A stretch of 64,000 bases of DNA from Natrinema halophilum (GCF_013402815.2 NZ_CP058601.1:1736001-1800000); one strand, 5' to 3'. Shown: positions 43,296-53,220, numbered from the stretch's first letter. Notes: generated by a model not told the origin, from the letters alone. A program made the numbers and translations.

Positions 43296-45101
43296 TCACT
43301 CCACAGTTACGCTCTTTGCGAGGTTTCGCGGCTTATCGATCGACCGATCTTTCAGGTTCGCGACGTGGTATGCAAACAGCTGGAAGTACACGTTCGCAAC
43401 CAACGGCTCGAAGACACCCACGCGCGGCACCTCGAGCGCACAGTCGAGCGACCCCGTCTCCGCGCCGTCGGAAACGACGCCGATCGCGGGTGCGCCTCGC
43501 GTCTGCGCTTCGGCGAGATTGTTGACCGTCTCGCTTCCATCGGCCCCGGCGGTCAGGACGGCGAGGACGGGGGTCTTCTCGGTAACGAGTGCCAGCGGTC
43601 CGTGTTTCAACTCGCCGGCGGCGAAGCCCTCGGCGTGATCGTAGGAGATTTCCTTCAGTTTCAACGCGCCCTCGAGCGCAACCGGATAGCCGAACCGCCG
43701 GCCCACGAAGAAGAACGCGTCCGAGCCGAGACACTCGTTGGCGACCTCGGTCACGCGCGCTTCATCATCCAGCACCTGCTGGACGGCGCCGGGTAACCCG
43801 CGGACGTTCTCGAGGACGTCGCGTGCGTCGGCAGTCGAAAGCGATCCCCGGCCCCGTCCGACCGCGACGGCGAGCAGCGCCAGCGTCGTCACCTGCGAGG
43901 CGAACGTCTTCGTGGCGGCGACGCCGATCTCCGGGCCGGCGCGGATGAACAGCGTGTCGTTGGTTTCGCGCGTCACCGTACTTCCCAGCGTGTTCGTCAC
44001 GGCGAGCGTCCGCGCACCGGCCCCCGCAGCGCGTCGAATCGCGCCGAGCGTGTCCGCCGTCTCGCCGCTCTGGGTGACGGCGATCACGAGCGTCCGCCAG
44101 GGATCGCGGCCGCCGTCGAACTCGTACTCGCTTGCGATCTCGACGGTCGCGCGGACGTCCGCGAACTCCTCGAGCAAGGTAGCCGCGTACTGGCTCGCGT
44201 AGTAGGACGTTCCGCAGGCGACGAGTTGGATCTCCTCGAGCGACTCGAGATAGCCCTGGGGAAACGAGAGATCGAGGTCGACGTCTCCCCGGTCGAGGTC
44301 GATCCGGCCGGACAGCGTCTGTCGCAACGCGGTCGGCTGCTCGTGGATCTCCTTTCGCATGTAATGCTCGTAGCCGCCTTTCTCCGCCGCGTCGGCGTCC
44401 CACTCGACGGTCTCGATCTCTCGGTCGACGCGATCGCCGTCGTGATACACCGTCGCGTGAGCGGCCTCGAGCGAGACGACGTCGCCGTCCTCGAGGTAGG
44501 TAACGTCTCGCGTGTGTTCGAGAAACGCGGTGACGTCGCTGGCGACGAACGCGGCGTCGTCGCCGTGGCCGATTACGAGCGGACTCTCGTGTCGGGTCGC
44601 GACGATCCGGTCGCTGCCGGCGCGAACCGCGGCGATGGCGTAGCTCCCCTCGAGTCGATCGACGACGCGATCGACGGCGGACAGCAGGTCGTGGCCGTCA
44701 TTGAGTTCCTGCTCTAGCAGGTGCGGGATGACTTCGGTGTCGGTATCGCTCGAGAAGTCGAAGCCCTCTTTCAGGAGTTCACCTTTCAGGGATTCGTAGT
44801 TCTCAATGATGCCGTTGTGTACGACGGCCACTGACCCATTCTGGCTCGTATGGGGGTGTGCGTTCGCGTCGGTCGGCGGGCCGTGCGTCGACCAGCGCGT
44901 GTGGCCGATCCCGCAGGTGGCATTTGCCACCTCCGGAACGCGTAATTCGCTCACCTCACCAGCCTGCTTCGCCACGGTCAGTTCCTGATCGACGAGCGCG
45001 ACCCCCGCGGAGTCGTACCCGCGATAGTCGAGGTTCTCGAGACCGCCGTACACGATTGGCCCTGCTGGTTCAGTTCCGACGTAGCCGACTATTCCACACA
45101 T
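43296..45101 (-). CDS. glmS: Glutamine-fructose-6-phosphate aminotransferase (isomerising)
   Basis: 601 residues, normal length. The N-terminal glutaminase domain begins MCGIVGYVG with the nucleophile Cys next to the initiator Met, GIGHTRWSTHGPPTDANAHPH binds glutamine. Two SIS sugar-isomerase domains follow (VACGTSYYASQYAATLLEE and FFVGRRFGYPVALEGALKLKEISYDHAEGFAAGELKHGP), and the tail KPRNLAKSVTVE is the conserved end. It makes glucosamine-6-phosphate from fructose-6-phosphate and glutamine, the entry point to UDP-GlcNAc and hence to the nonulosonate pathway here. One base separates its start from the stop of the GlmU-like gene. Confidence 0.97.
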   Translation of the reverse strand: MCGIVGYVGTEPAGPIVYGGLENLDYRGYDSAGVALVDQELTVAKQAGEVSELRVPEVANATCGIGHTRWSTHGPPTDANAHPHTSQNGSVAVVHNGIIENYESLKGELLKEGFDFSSDTDTEVIPHLLEQELNDGHDLLSAVDRVVDRLEGSYAIAAVRAGSDRIVATRHESPLVIGHGDDAAFVASDVTAFLEHTRDVTYLEDGDVVSLEAAHATVYHDGDRVDREIETVEWDADAAEKGGYEHYMRKEIHEQPTALRQTLSGRIDLDRGDVDLDLSFPQGYLESLEEIQLVACGTSYYASQYAATLLEEFADVRATVEIASEYEFDGGRDPWRTLVIAVTQSGETADTLGAIRRAAGAGARTLAVTNTLGSTVTRETNDTLFIRAGPEIGVAATKTFASQVTTLALLAVAVGRGRGSLSTADARDVLENVRGLPGAVQQVLDDEARVTEVANECLGSDAFFFVGRRFGYPVALEGALKLKEISYDHAEGFAAGELKHGPLALVTEKTPVLAVLTAGADGSETVNNLAEAQTRGAPAIGVVSDGAETGSLDCALEVPRVGVFEPLVANVYFQLFAYHVANLKDRSIDKPRNLAKSVTVE

Positions 45102-45102
45102 G

Positions 45103-46269
45103 CTACCCCCTCCTCACGATCGCGTCCGGTTCGATTCGACCGTCGACGCTCGCGCCGTGGTCGACGGTCGCACCGTCGCCGAGTACGGTCCCAGGGGAGA
45201 CCGTCGCACCGCTGCCGACGGTCGTGTTGTCGCCCACGACGGCGCCGAAGTCGACGTCGTCGTAGACGTCACCATCGACCACCATCCTCGTCGGACCGCC
45301 TGCGATCGTCGCGTTCGCACCGATGGTCGCGTTCCCCGCGACTACCGCGTCGCGGACGACAGCACCGGACTCGACGACGGCATCGGCGAAGACGACCGCG
45401 TTCGAGAGGACGGCGTTCGACTCGATGGTGACGTTATCCCCGATCGCGGTGCTGCCGCCGACGGTCGCGTTCGGTCCGATCGTCACGTCGACACCGATCG
45501 TCGTGTCCGGTGCAGTTGCGGTCTCCGTCCGTGGATTCGAATTGCGGTCGGCGCTATCGATGACCGCCGCATTGACGTCGAGGAGATCCCAGAGATGCGA
45601 GACGTCCAGCCAGAGCCCACGATATCGGACGGCCTGAATCGGCTGACTGGCTGCCATTTGCTCGAGGGTCGTCGTAATCGCGAGTTCTCCCCTGTCCGTC
45701 GGCGTCGATCGAATCGCATCGAAGACCGACGGTTCGAATCCGTACACGCCGGCGTTGATGAGCTCGGACGAAATCGGGGCCGTCGGTTTTTCGTCGATTT
45801 CGGTGACGCGGCCGTCTGCCACCGCCACGACGCCGTAGTCGCTCGCACGATCGGTTCGCGAGACCGCCATCACCGGTCCGTCGGCGGTGACGATTTCGTT
45901 TCGAACACGTTCGACGAGCGACGAGTCGACGATCCGGTCTCCGTTCAGGACGAGAAACGAATCCGAAATAGCCGGTTCGGCCTGCAAGACCGCATGGGCC
46001 GTGCCGAGTTGTTTCTGCTGGACGACGTACTCGATATCGATCCCCCAGTCGTCACCGTCGCCGAAGTGATTCCTGATCCGTTCCTGTTGGTAGCCGACCA
46101 CGAGGACGATTCGGTCGATTCCCGCGTCCGCGATCGCAGACACGACGTACTCGAGTATCGGACGGTTCGCGACGGGAACCATCGGTTTGGGACGCCGGTT
46201 CGTAAGCGGCTCGAGGCGGCGTCCTTCGCCAGCTGCGAGCACGACAGCTGACACGTTTTCGGTTGTCAT
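45103..46269 (-). CDS. glmU: GlmU-like sugar-1-phosphate nucleotidyltransferase with left-handed beta-helix
   Basis: 388 residues. VVLAAGEGRRLEPLTNRRPKPMVPVANRPI is the nucleotidyltransferase loop, LGTAHAVLQAE and LVLNGDRIVD the sugar/metal residues. From about residue 255 hexapeptide repeats (TIGVDVTIGPNATVGGSTAIGDN and onward) form a beta-helix acyltransferase-like domain. It matches archaeal bifunctional GlcN-1-P acetyltransferase/GlcNAc-1-P uridylyltransferase enzymes. Together with GlmS it would supply UDP-GlcNAc; the phosphoglucosamine mutase is not in the window. The promoter-like ttataaag is at 46323-46330. Confidence 0.88.
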   Translation of the reverse strand: MTTENVSAVVLAAGEGRRLEPLTNRRPKPMVPVANRPILEYVVSAIADAGIDRIVLVVGYQQERIRNHFGDGDDWGIDIEYVVQQKQLGTAHAVLQAEPAISDSFLVLNGDRIVDSSLVERVRNEIVTADGPVMAVSRTDRASDYGVVAVADGRVTEIDEKPTAPISSELINAGVYGFEPSVFDAIRSTPTDRGELAITTTLEQMAASQPIQAVRYRGLWLDVSHLWDLLDVNAAVIDSADRNSNPRTETATAPDTTIGVDVTIGPNATVGGSTAIGDNVTIESNAVLSNAVVFADAVVESGAVVRDAVVAGNATIGANATIAGGPTRMVVDGDVYDDVDFGAVVGDNTTVGSGATVSPGTVLGDGATVDHGASVDGRIEPDAIVRRG

Positions 46270-46628
46270 ACCAACTGTTTGGTGGATGAATCCTTGAATA
46301 CTTGCTGGTGCCAGGGAGCATCTTTATAACCGATTTCCGCTCGCTCAGAGAGCGTGTCCGCGGTAGTCTCCGACGTTTGATCGGCGCCCTTGAGATTGGT
46401 GGCGCACTGAGAGGGTGTGACGCCAGAGTAGATGGCACACTGAGGAAGACGTCGCACTGGGATTGATGCTACACTGGGGTGAGTTCCGTCTCGAGGTAGG
46501 TGGTGACTCGTTCCGAAGATAGAAGCCGTCGGTTCAGAAAGAATATAATCCGTCACGCTTTCTTCCCAGCAGCGACCGAATTTGGTGCACGGACAGTCGA
46601 CCGGTAGCAAACGAGCGCGAAAAACGAT
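46270..46628. other. Divergent intergenic region between glmU-like and flippase genes
   Basis: Contains a minus-strand TATA-like ttataaag near 46325, about 55 nt before the glmU-like start. Short reiterated words (gcacactgag/gcgcactgag variants near 46397-46480) occur, perhaps decayed direct repeats. No gene seen. Confidence 0.45.
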
Positions 46629-48065
46629 ATGAGAATCGGCCAAACCTCGTTCGTCGTCTTCGCCTCGAAACTCGTCGGATCGGCGCTCGGGTTCGTCGCG
46701 ACGCTATACTTCGCACGGACGCTCGGTGCCGCAGTCCTCGGCCACTACGCTCTCGTCCTCGCGGTCGTTGCGTGGCTTTCACTCGGTGGCAAACTCGGGA
46801 TTTCCTCGGCAGTCGTCAAGCGGGTCAGCGAAGGCGAAGAACCGTCGGCCCACTTCACCGCCGGCATGGTGATCATCGCGACGCTCGGCCTCACACTCGC
46901 GATCGGCATTCTCGCGGTCAGAAACGCCGTAAACGAGTACATCGGCGCGGGGGTCGCGCCGTTCGTCGCGTTGCTGTTAGTGATCAGTCTCTCTTCGTCG
47001 CTCGTCAAATCGGGGTTGAACGGGGAACGAAACGTCCACATCAGCGGACTGCTCATGCCCGTTCAAACCGGCTTTCGGAGCGTGGTACAGATCGGGCTCG
47101 TATTGACGGGATTTGGGCTGGGGGGAATGCTCATCGGCCACGCGCTCGGCGTTTTTCTCGCCGGCCTGCTCGGAGCGGCGTTCCTTTCGGTCGAACTCGC
47201 ACGGCCTCGCCGACGCCACTTCCGGAGTCTGTTCGACTTCGCCAAGTTTTCCTGGCTCAGCGGGCTCAAGTCCCGCTCGTTCAACGACGTCGACATCGTC
47301 GTCCTCGGTGCGCTCGTTCCGTCCGCGCTCGTCGGCGTCTATTCGGTTACCTGGAGTATCGCGGCGTTTCTCACGCTGTTCGACAGCGCCGTCAGTTCCA
47401 CGCTGTTTCCGGAACTGAGTCGCGCGGAGGCGTCAGCGAACCGCGATCGGATTGCGGGATTGATCACCGACTCGCTGACCTATGGCGGTCTCATCGTCAT
47501 CCCGGGGCTGTTCGGCGGCGTCGTCCTTGCGGACCGACTCCTTCGACTCTACGGAGAGACATTCATCCAAGGACGGACCGTTCTCTGGCTGTTAATCCTC
47601 GCGTCCCTCGTCTACGGCTACCAGAAGCAGCTGATGAACGCCTTGAACGCACTGGACCGCCCCGACGTTGCGTTCCGGATCAACGTCGTCTTCATCGCCA
47701 CGAATGCAGTCCTGAACGTCGTTCTCGTTCTCTGGATCGGCTGGGTAGGCGCTGCGATCGCAACTGTCAGTTCCGCCTGCGTCGGACTGGCGCTCTCGTA
47801 CCTATCGCTCCGTCGGCTCATCGACTTTACCGTCCCGATCGGTGAACTCTCACGACAGGTCACTACTGCGGTGGTGATGGCCGGATTCGTTGCAGGCGGT
47901 CGGCATCTCCTCGAGACGCTCGGAGTGAGCCACAACGCGCTTATCGTCGGCACGCTCACGGTGTTCGGAGCCGGTGTCTACTTCCTGGCTCTGTTCGCGA
48001 TTTCCCATCGATTCCGGTCGACGGTCACTGCTAACGTACCGACGTGGCTTCCGTACAGTTCCTAG
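46629..48065 (+). CDS. Second Wzx-type polysaccharide flippase
   Basis: 478 residues with around fourteen hydrophobic segments. TSFVVFASKLVGSALGFVATLYFARTLGAAVLGHYALVL opens the protein. FDFAKFSWLSGLKSRSFNDVDIVVLGALVPSALVGVYSV and NALNALDRPDVAFRINVVF are typical of haloarchaeal AglR-like flippases. It should export a lipid-linked glycan for AglB or the STT3-like protein at 50330. Unlike the flippase at 30186 it has uniformly high GC, so it looks like a long-standing chromosomal copy. Its stop is followed directly by a truncated aglF. Confidence 0.9.
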   Translation: MRIGQTSFVVFASKLVGSALGFVATLYFARTLGAAVLGHYALVLAVVAWLSLGGKLGISSAVVKRVSEGEEPSAHFTAGMVIIATLGLTLAIGILAVRNAVNEYIGAGVAPFVALLLVISLSSSLVKSGLNGERNVHISGLLMPVQTGFRSVVQIGLVLTGFGLGGMLIGHALGVFLAGLLGAAFLSVELARPRRRHFRSLFDFAKFSWLSGLKSRSFNDVDIVVLGALVPSALVGVYSVTWSIAAFLTLFDSAVSSTLFPELSRAEASANRDRIAGLITDSLTYGGLIVIPGLFGGVVLADRLLRLYGETFIQGRTVLWLLILASLVYGYQKQLMNALNALDRPDVAFRINVVFIATNAVLNVVLVLWIGWVGAAIATVSSACVGLALSYLSLRRLIDFTVPIGELSRQVTTAVVMAGFVAGGRHLLETLGVSHNALIVGTLTVFGAGVYFLALFAISHRFRSTVTANVPTWLPYSS

Positions 48066-48070
48066 AGTCC

Positions 48071-48670
48071 GGCAATCGTCGTCCACCATCCGCGTCGGCC
48101 AACTTGTCGCACGAGCGCTACGAGGACGGGGACCCCGGAACCACCATCACCTACATCCATCGGCTCGAACAACTGGGGCTTGCCCACGCCATCCTGCAGG
48201 CCGAACCGCACATCGACGACGATTTCATCCTCATGCTCGGGGAAAACGTTTTCAGAGCGAACCTCGGCGATGTCCTCAACCGCCAGCAGGAAGCTCGGGC
48301 GGACGCAGCGTTCCTCGTCGAGGAAGTGCCCTACGAGGAAGCTTCGAGATACGGGGTCCTCGACACCAACGAGTACGGCGAGATCGTCGAAGTGATGGAA
48401 AAGCCCGACGACCCGCCGTCGAACCTCGTCATGACCGGGTTTTACACGTTCACGCCGGAGATTTTCCACGCGTGCCACCTCGTACAGCCCTCTGATAGGG
48501 GCGAGTACGAACTGCCGGATGCAATCGACCTGCTCATCCAGTCGGGGCGGACCATCGATGCGATTCGAATGGACGGGTGGCGGATCGACGTCGGCTACCC
48601 CGATGATCGTGAGCGTGCCGAGGAACGGCTTGCCGAAGAGGAATCAGTAGTCGCGCAGCCGGAACCGTAG
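48071..48670 (+). pseudogene. aglF: 5'-truncated AglF-type sugar nucleotidyltransferase
   Basis: The reading frame gives ITYIHRLEQLGLAHAILQAEPHIDDDFILMLGENVF, EEVPYEEASRYGVLDTNEYGEI, NLVMTGFYTFTPEIFHAC and RMDGWRIDVGYPDDRERAEERL, the middle and end of haloarchaeal AglF (glucose-1-phosphate uridylyl/thymidylyltransferase). The first 60 or so residues, including the GxGTRLRPLT nucleotide loop and the GYK segment, are absent; the flippase stop lies immediately upstream. Without the nucleotide loop it cannot be catalytically active. A frame does run through from an ATG at 48044 inside the flippase gene, so a shortened protein could still be made. Confidence 0.85.
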
Positions 48671-49067
48671 TTCGCAGGTCAGATACGAGTCGGTTCGTCT
48701 CGTACGGAGAGCGTGAACATCTCCGTGGTCGGAACGATCGTTGCTAGTTTCACGTTCGCATTACTGGTGACGTCCCCAAACACACTCGTCTCTGGCAGCG
48801 TGTATATCCAGTAGCGTCATATATCGCACACCGGCACTATCCCAAAGTCCGGTCAGCGTAGTGAGACTGGCTGTCCCAGTTTATGTAATGACTGACAGTG
48901 GTGACTCAAAACGAGGCGGGAACTACTACCTCTCGAAGACGACACTTTCGAATGCCACCAGCGTTTCCCGCCGGACAAGGGAGAGATTTCGACGACAGAA
49001 GCGACGAGTACGGCCGTGGCATTCGTCGAAAGTCCACGGTGAATGTCGTATTCGAGGATATCGTACG
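48671..49067. other. Intergenic stretch, no gene seen
   Basis: Between the truncated aglF and the uppP promoter. A short frame from GTG at 48714 reads NISVVGTIVASFTFALLVTS and is hydrophobic, but has no support. Open frames across 48853-49194 appear to be chance. Confidence 0.4.
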
Positions 49068-49075
49068 TATTTAAG
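49068..49075 (+). promoter_or_regulatory. TATA-like element that fixes the uppP start
   Basis: tatttaag ends 25 nt before the GTG at 49101. A leaderless transcript from here would begin at or just before that GTG, which rules against the longer open frame that starts at 48861. Confidence 0.55.
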
Positions 49076-49100
49076 TGATAGCGCTGTCGCAGCATCACCT

Positions 49101-49928
49101 GTGAGTCGCGCAGAATTTCTCGTTGCGTTGCTGGCCGGGCTCGTCCAGGGAGTCGTCGAGTGGCTCCCCGTCTCGAGTCAGGGGAATCTGGCACTGTTCT
49201 TGACGCTCGCGGGAACGGACCCGGCGACCGCCGTGCAGCTGGCCCTCTTCTTGCAGGTCGGAACGTCTCTCTCGGCCGCGGTCTACTACCGAAACGATAT
49301 CGCCGACGCTGCTCGAGCGATCCCGGGGTGGCGACCCGGTACTGCCTACGCGGGCGAGAACGCCATTGCGTCGTACGTCGTCGTCGCCACGGTGGTCACG
49401 GGACTCGTCGGCGTTCCGTTGTACGTGTTTGCGGTCGACCTCGCCGGCCGGCTCACCGGTGGCGTCTTCATATCGGGTATCGGCGTTCTGTTAGTGCTCA
49501 CCGGGGTGCTCCAGTTGGCCTCAGAATCAGTCTCGATGGGCGGTCGGGACGTCCCGACGCTGCTCGACTCGGTGCTGGTCGGGGCCGTCCAGGGCGTCGC
49601 GATCTTACCCGGGATTTCGCGATCGGGCGTGACGACGAGCACTTTGCTATTCCGCAGTTACGATCCTCCGGCGGCGTTTCGGCTCTCGTTTCTCCTCGCT
49701 ATCCCCGCGAGCCTCGGGGCGGCAGCGCTTACCGTCGCCGGATCCGGGGGGCTGCCCGGAGTCGATCCAGGCCCCGCCGTCGCCGCGCTCGGTCTGAGTG
49801 CCATCGTTGGCTACTGTACGATCGATGCGCTCATGCGAATCGTCGATCGAATCCCGTTCTGGGTCGTCTGTTTCGGACTCGGCGGACTCGCGATCGTCGG
49901 TGGGGGCGTCGTTTCGCTCTTCGTATAA
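49101..49928 (+). CDS. uppP: Polyprenyl-diphosphate phosphatase (UppP/BacA)
   Basis: 275 residues with about eight membrane segments. The two family signatures are GLVQGVVEWLPVSSQGNLAL near the N-terminus (the E/Q-rich WLPVSSxGH loop, with Asn for the usual His) and VQGVAILPGISRSGVTTSTLLF in the middle. It removes a phosphate from polyprenyl diphosphate; in haloarchaea the likely substrate is dolichyl or related diphosphate released after glycan transfer. GTG start is chosen from the promoter position and because the frame upstream encodes no membrane-like sequence. It stands alone between the truncated aglF and the STT3-like gene, where carrier recycling would fit. Confidence 0.88.
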   Translation: MSRAEFLVALLAGLVQGVVEWLPVSSQGNLALFLTLAGTDPATAVQLALFLQVGTSLSAAVYYRNDIADAARAIPGWRPGTAYAGENAIASYVVVATVVTGLVGVPLYVFAVDLAGRLTGGVFISGIGVLLVLTGVLQLASESVSMGGRDVPTLLDSVLVGAVQGVAILPGISRSGVTTSTLLFRSYDPPAAFRLSFLLAIPASLGAAALTVAGSGGLPGVDPGPAVAALGLSAIVGYCTIDALMRIVDRIPFWVVCFGLGGLAIVGGGVVSLFV

Positions 49929-50329
49929 CGTCCACCGGTGACGGCCGTTTGAGCCACGAAAGAGACGCCTGTCGCGCTGGCCGGGACGGATTTACGGATC
50001 TGTGTGTGCTGTTGGGTTTCCGGTGTTTACGGATTCGTGTCTGTAGCTAGTGTCTGCCGCCCGTCCGGCTGAATTCGTACTCCTCAACAGCTGTTTCCCG
50101 ACACGATTCGGACCCCATCGACTTCCATCCTTTTTGGTCGGTTTCTCGAGAACCCATGCTGACCTAGGTTATTGAATTTCTGTCATATGTTGCCAATCGA
50201 CTACGTCCGATATCGCTGTGACGCACACACTGCAGGTAGGTCGGCTCGAATGCGGGAAGAGCGAACGTTTCCGACATCCAAGTATTCGGAACGAAAGGAC
50301 AATGTGTAATGACTGTAAACTGTCGCTGA
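49929..50329. other. Intergenic stretch, no gene seen
   Basis: A T-run (cctttttgg near 50130) about 200 bp after uppP may serve as a terminator. Nothing else is recognised. Confidence 0.4.
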
Positions 50330-52870
50330 ATGACGGCCGACCATCTCGAGGTGTTACGGGAGTTTCTGGACGACAGACCCGATGGCGAGTCCGTCCTCGA
50401 AACCCTCCTCGAGGTCGACGCAGCTCACGAAACGTGGACGTTCGACGACATTGATCTGGATTCGGGCACGTTCGGAGAACTCGTCTCCCGCGGGATCGTG
50501 GCGAAGGTCGACGGCGCGTACCGAATCGCGGAGCCGGAGACCGTCGAGGCGGTCGTCGCGGACGAGGAACGCGAGCCAACAACGGGAAGGGACGGCGGTG
50601 GACTCGAGTTAGACCCCGATCGGATTAGCAAAGCCATCACCCTCGAGCAGATTCAGGAAGCCATCGCCCTCGAGCGGCTCCGAACTGTCGTCGAGGTTCG
50701 TGCACTGACGGCGCTGATCGGAGCCCTGCTGGTCGTCGCAGCGGCCCGGATGACGGCGTATCGATCGGTATTTCAGCAGGGCTACGTCGTGTCGCCGGGG
50801 AACGATCCGTACTATTTCCGATTCTGGATGGAACAGTTCGTGGCAACGGCTTCGGGACCGACGGATTACGGGGTGGTAAAGGAGATACCACCAGGATCCA
50901 TACGACCGCTCGCGCACGCGACAAACTGGTTCTTCGCCGAGTTGCTCGGCGGGGGACAAGCTGGGGCCGATACGGTCGCAGCCTGGCTGCCCGTCGTCGC
51001 CTCGATCGGACTCGGGCTCGCGATCTACAAAATCAGCGTCTTGCTGACTCGAGACGCCCGCGTCGGCGTCGCGTCGGTGTTGGTCTTTGCCGTGACGCCC
51101 GTCAACGCAGTCTACACGGGACTGGGGTTCATCGACCACCAGCTTCACCAGTACTTCTGGCTTGGAATTACGCTGCTGACGCTGACGTGGCTCGCCGTCG
51201 ACGTCCAGCGGCGTTTCGAAACCGAACCCGATGAGAGCACGGCCGTCGTGGATCACGTTCGGTCTCCGGTCTCGTGGGCCGTCGCCGGCGCCTTCGGCCT
51301 CTCGGTCGCGGCCGGCGTCCACTCGTGGGGCGGTTCGCCGCTGTTGCTGATTCCCCTCGCAGGATACGTCGGGTTACGCGTTGCGATGGATGCCCGATCG
51401 GGGGTGTCGCCCGTGCTCGCGAACCTGCCGTTGCTCGCCGGGCTCGCGCTCGGGACCTGGCTCTCGCTGGCGCTGCACCACCGATGGGGGTGGCAGGCGG
51501 AGTTCATCGCGACCACGCCGGCGCTGGTGCTCGGCGGATCGGTCGCCGTCGTCGCGCTCGGCGAACTATGGCGGCGCCTCGAGGTCCATCTCGGCGGGCT
51601 GATCGCACTCGAGGGCCTCGTTGCCGCCGGCGGCCTCTACGCGTTCAAACGGCTGCAACCCGCTGATTGGGCCGAAGCGATGACCCGCGTCGACGACCTG
51701 CTCTTCCGAACGAGGGCGACCGAGACGGCGTCACTATTTTCGACGGAGTACGCCGTCTTTTTCGGCCCGATGTACCAGCTCGGCATGGGATTTTACGTCG
51801 CGCTCGCGGTGCTGGGGTGGGTCGCGTGGCTCGTCTATCGGCGGTACGAACCCGGCTGGTTGCTCGTCGGCACCTATACGAGCTATCTGCTGGTGTTGGC
51901 GGGGATTCAGGTTCGGTTCGCCGGCCAGTTCGCGATTCCGCTGGCCGTGCTCACGGGACTCGGCGTCGTGCAATTGTTCGCCGTGGTTGATCTGGCTCGA
52001 ACGCCGGTTCCATTTCGCAATTCGGCTGGATCAGCCGGTGCGACTCGAGGGAGTGGGTCAGTAGCCGCCGATGGTAGTGGGAGGATCGACGGGTCGGGGT
52101 CCTCTTCTGAACGTGGCTCCGACGGTGGCAAGGCGCTCGAGCCCTCGATTTCGGTACCGGACGGCCGAAAGCTCGGCTACGTGATCGCCATCGGACTGCT
52201 CGTGTTCGGACTGAATCTCATCTACGTGCCCGGGCTGACCGCAGACCTGACGTACGGCGAGGCGAAGATCGACGCAGTGAGTGCGATCGACGACCACGCC
52301 GACGCAGCGAACCGAACATATCCCCAGAACTACGTGTTGAGTGAGTGGGGGGACAACCGGATGTACAACCACTTCGTCAACGGGAAGTCTCGAAGATACG
52401 GATACGCGCGAAAGAACTACAACGGGTTCCGAGCGGGGACAGATCCGGACAGCCGGTATGACAAGTTTAACCGCCGGGTCGGCTACGTCGTCGTGAACGA
52501 CATCGACGCCGATGCACCGGCCGAGAGCGCGCAAGTACGACTGCTCGAGGAATACGGTGCCGGTGGCAACGGAACCGATGGATTAGCTCACTATCAGGCG
52601 ATCTACATTGACGACGAGGTAGCGGCATTTGCGATCGTGTCCGGAGCGACGCTCAGGGTCCCTGGTGAGTCTGGTGGGACCGTGACTGTACAGACGGACG
52701 TGTCCGTCTCCGGCGAGTCGTTCACCTACGAACGATCGGCGGCGGTTGGAGACAACGGACAGGCGACGGTGACGGTGCCGTATGCCGGCGAGTATACGGT
52801 CGGAAATCGGTCGATGGTCGTTTCCGAGGGAGACGTGCTGAACGGGACTACGGTCGCGGTCAGGGCGTAA
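50330..52870 (+). CDS. Divergent STT3-like membrane protein with N-terminal soluble domain
   Basis: 846 residues. A cytosolic domain of about 120 residues with winged-helix-like character (LREFLDDRPDGESVLETLLEV...TFGELVSRGIVAKVDGAYRI) precedes about a dozen membrane helices. An STT3-like first loop PGNDPYYFRFWMEQF lies around residues 155-169, and GFIDHQLHQYFWL lies in the next luminal loop. In the C-terminal soluble part the WWDYG site of AglB is replaced by SEWGDNRMYNHFVNG (around residue 670), so N-glycan transfer chemistry is uncertain. It may be a glycosyltransferase of GT-C fold with another acceptor. The last 60 residues form a beta-rich tail duplicated as a relic downstream. Confidence 0.75.
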   Translation: MTADHLEVLREFLDDRPDGESVLETLLEVDAAHETWTFDDIDLDSGTFGELVSRGIVAKVDGAYRIAEPETVEAVVADEEREPTTGRDGGGLELDPDRISKAITLEQIQEAIALERLRTVVEVRALTALIGALLVVAAARMTAYRSVFQQGYVVSPGNDPYYFRFWMEQFVATASGPTDYGVVKEIPPGSIRPLAHATNWFFAELLGGGQAGADTVAAWLPVVASIGLGLAIYKISVLLTRDARVGVASVLVFAVTPVNAVYTGLGFIDHQLHQYFWLGITLLTLTWLAVDVQRRFETEPDESTAVVDHVRSPVSWAVAGAFGLSVAAGVHSWGGSPLLLIPLAGYVGLRVAMDARSGVSPVLANLPLLAGLALGTWLSLALHHRWGWQAEFIATTPALVLGGSVAVVALGELWRRLEVHLGGLIALEGLVAAGGLYAFKRLQPADWAEAMTRVDDLLFRTRATETASLFSTEYAVFFGPMYQLGMGFYVALAVLGWVAWLVYRRYEPGWLLVGTYTSYLLVLAGIQVRFAGQFAIPLAVLTGLGVVQLFAVVDLARTPVPFRNSAGSAGATRGSGSVAADGSGRIDGSGSSSERGSDGGKALEPSISVPDGRKLGYVIAIGLLVFGLNLIYVPGLTADLTYGEAKIDAVSAIDDHADAANRTYPQNYVLSEWGDNRMYNHFVNGKSRRYGYARKNYNGFRAGTDPDSRYDKFNRRVGYVVVNDIDADAPAESAQVRLLEEYGAGGNGTDGLAHYQAIYIDDEVAAFAIVSGATLRVPGESGGTVTVQTDVSVSGESFTYERSAAVGDNGQATVTVPYAGEYTVGNRSMVVSEGDVLNGTTVAVRA

Positions 52871-52991
52871 CGATGTCGGCGTATTTCGGATGCATTGGGA
52901 GTCCCCTCCCTTTTCCCGTCTGGGCTTCCACGAAAGCAATGTTGCCCTGGCCGCGTGGGAGAGTCACGTAGTGTGCTTCAGAGGCCCATAA

Positions 52992-53115
52992 TCACGCCAC
53001 CTCTTCGATCAGTTGCTCTGCCTTGTCGCGGAGTTCAGCAGTCATGTGGAGGCTGTTGTCGTCGACACGGCGTACGATCGCTTTCGCCTCGTCTTCGGAC
53101 GAACCATCGACGGCA
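52992..53115 (-). pseudogene. C-terminal relic of an unidentified small protein
   Basis: The minus strand reads DGSSEDEAKAIVRRVDDNSL, then HMTAELRDKAEQLIEEVA and a TGA at 52992. It resembles the end of a small helical regulator or antitoxin, but there is no start and the upstream sequence is not coding. The family is not assigned. Confidence 0.3.
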
Positions 53116-53220
53116 CGGTTCCGTATCCTAGTTCGTCGTCGAAACGGGCGCAGGGAGCGAGCACGGTCACATCCGATGGTGGAAAGTCGTTTATCGGCGT
53201 GCAGTCGCCGGCCGGGGTTA

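Noticed and set aside
45725-45745. Possible tRNA T-arm (ggttcgaatcc)
   Set aside because: It lies inside glmU-like coding sequence and no acceptor stem or anticodon arm can be folded around it.
45100-46251. 383-codon plus-strand frame opposite the glmU-like gene
   Set aside because: It mirrors the hexapeptide-repeat gene (DDG/RRD-rich shadow); the minus-strand product has clear nucleotidyltransferase and beta-helix motifs.
48861-49100. N-terminal extension of UppP by 80 residues from ATG 48861
   Set aside because: The extension is basic and without motif, and the TATA-like element at 49068 would lie inside it; the GTG at 49101 fits a leaderless start.
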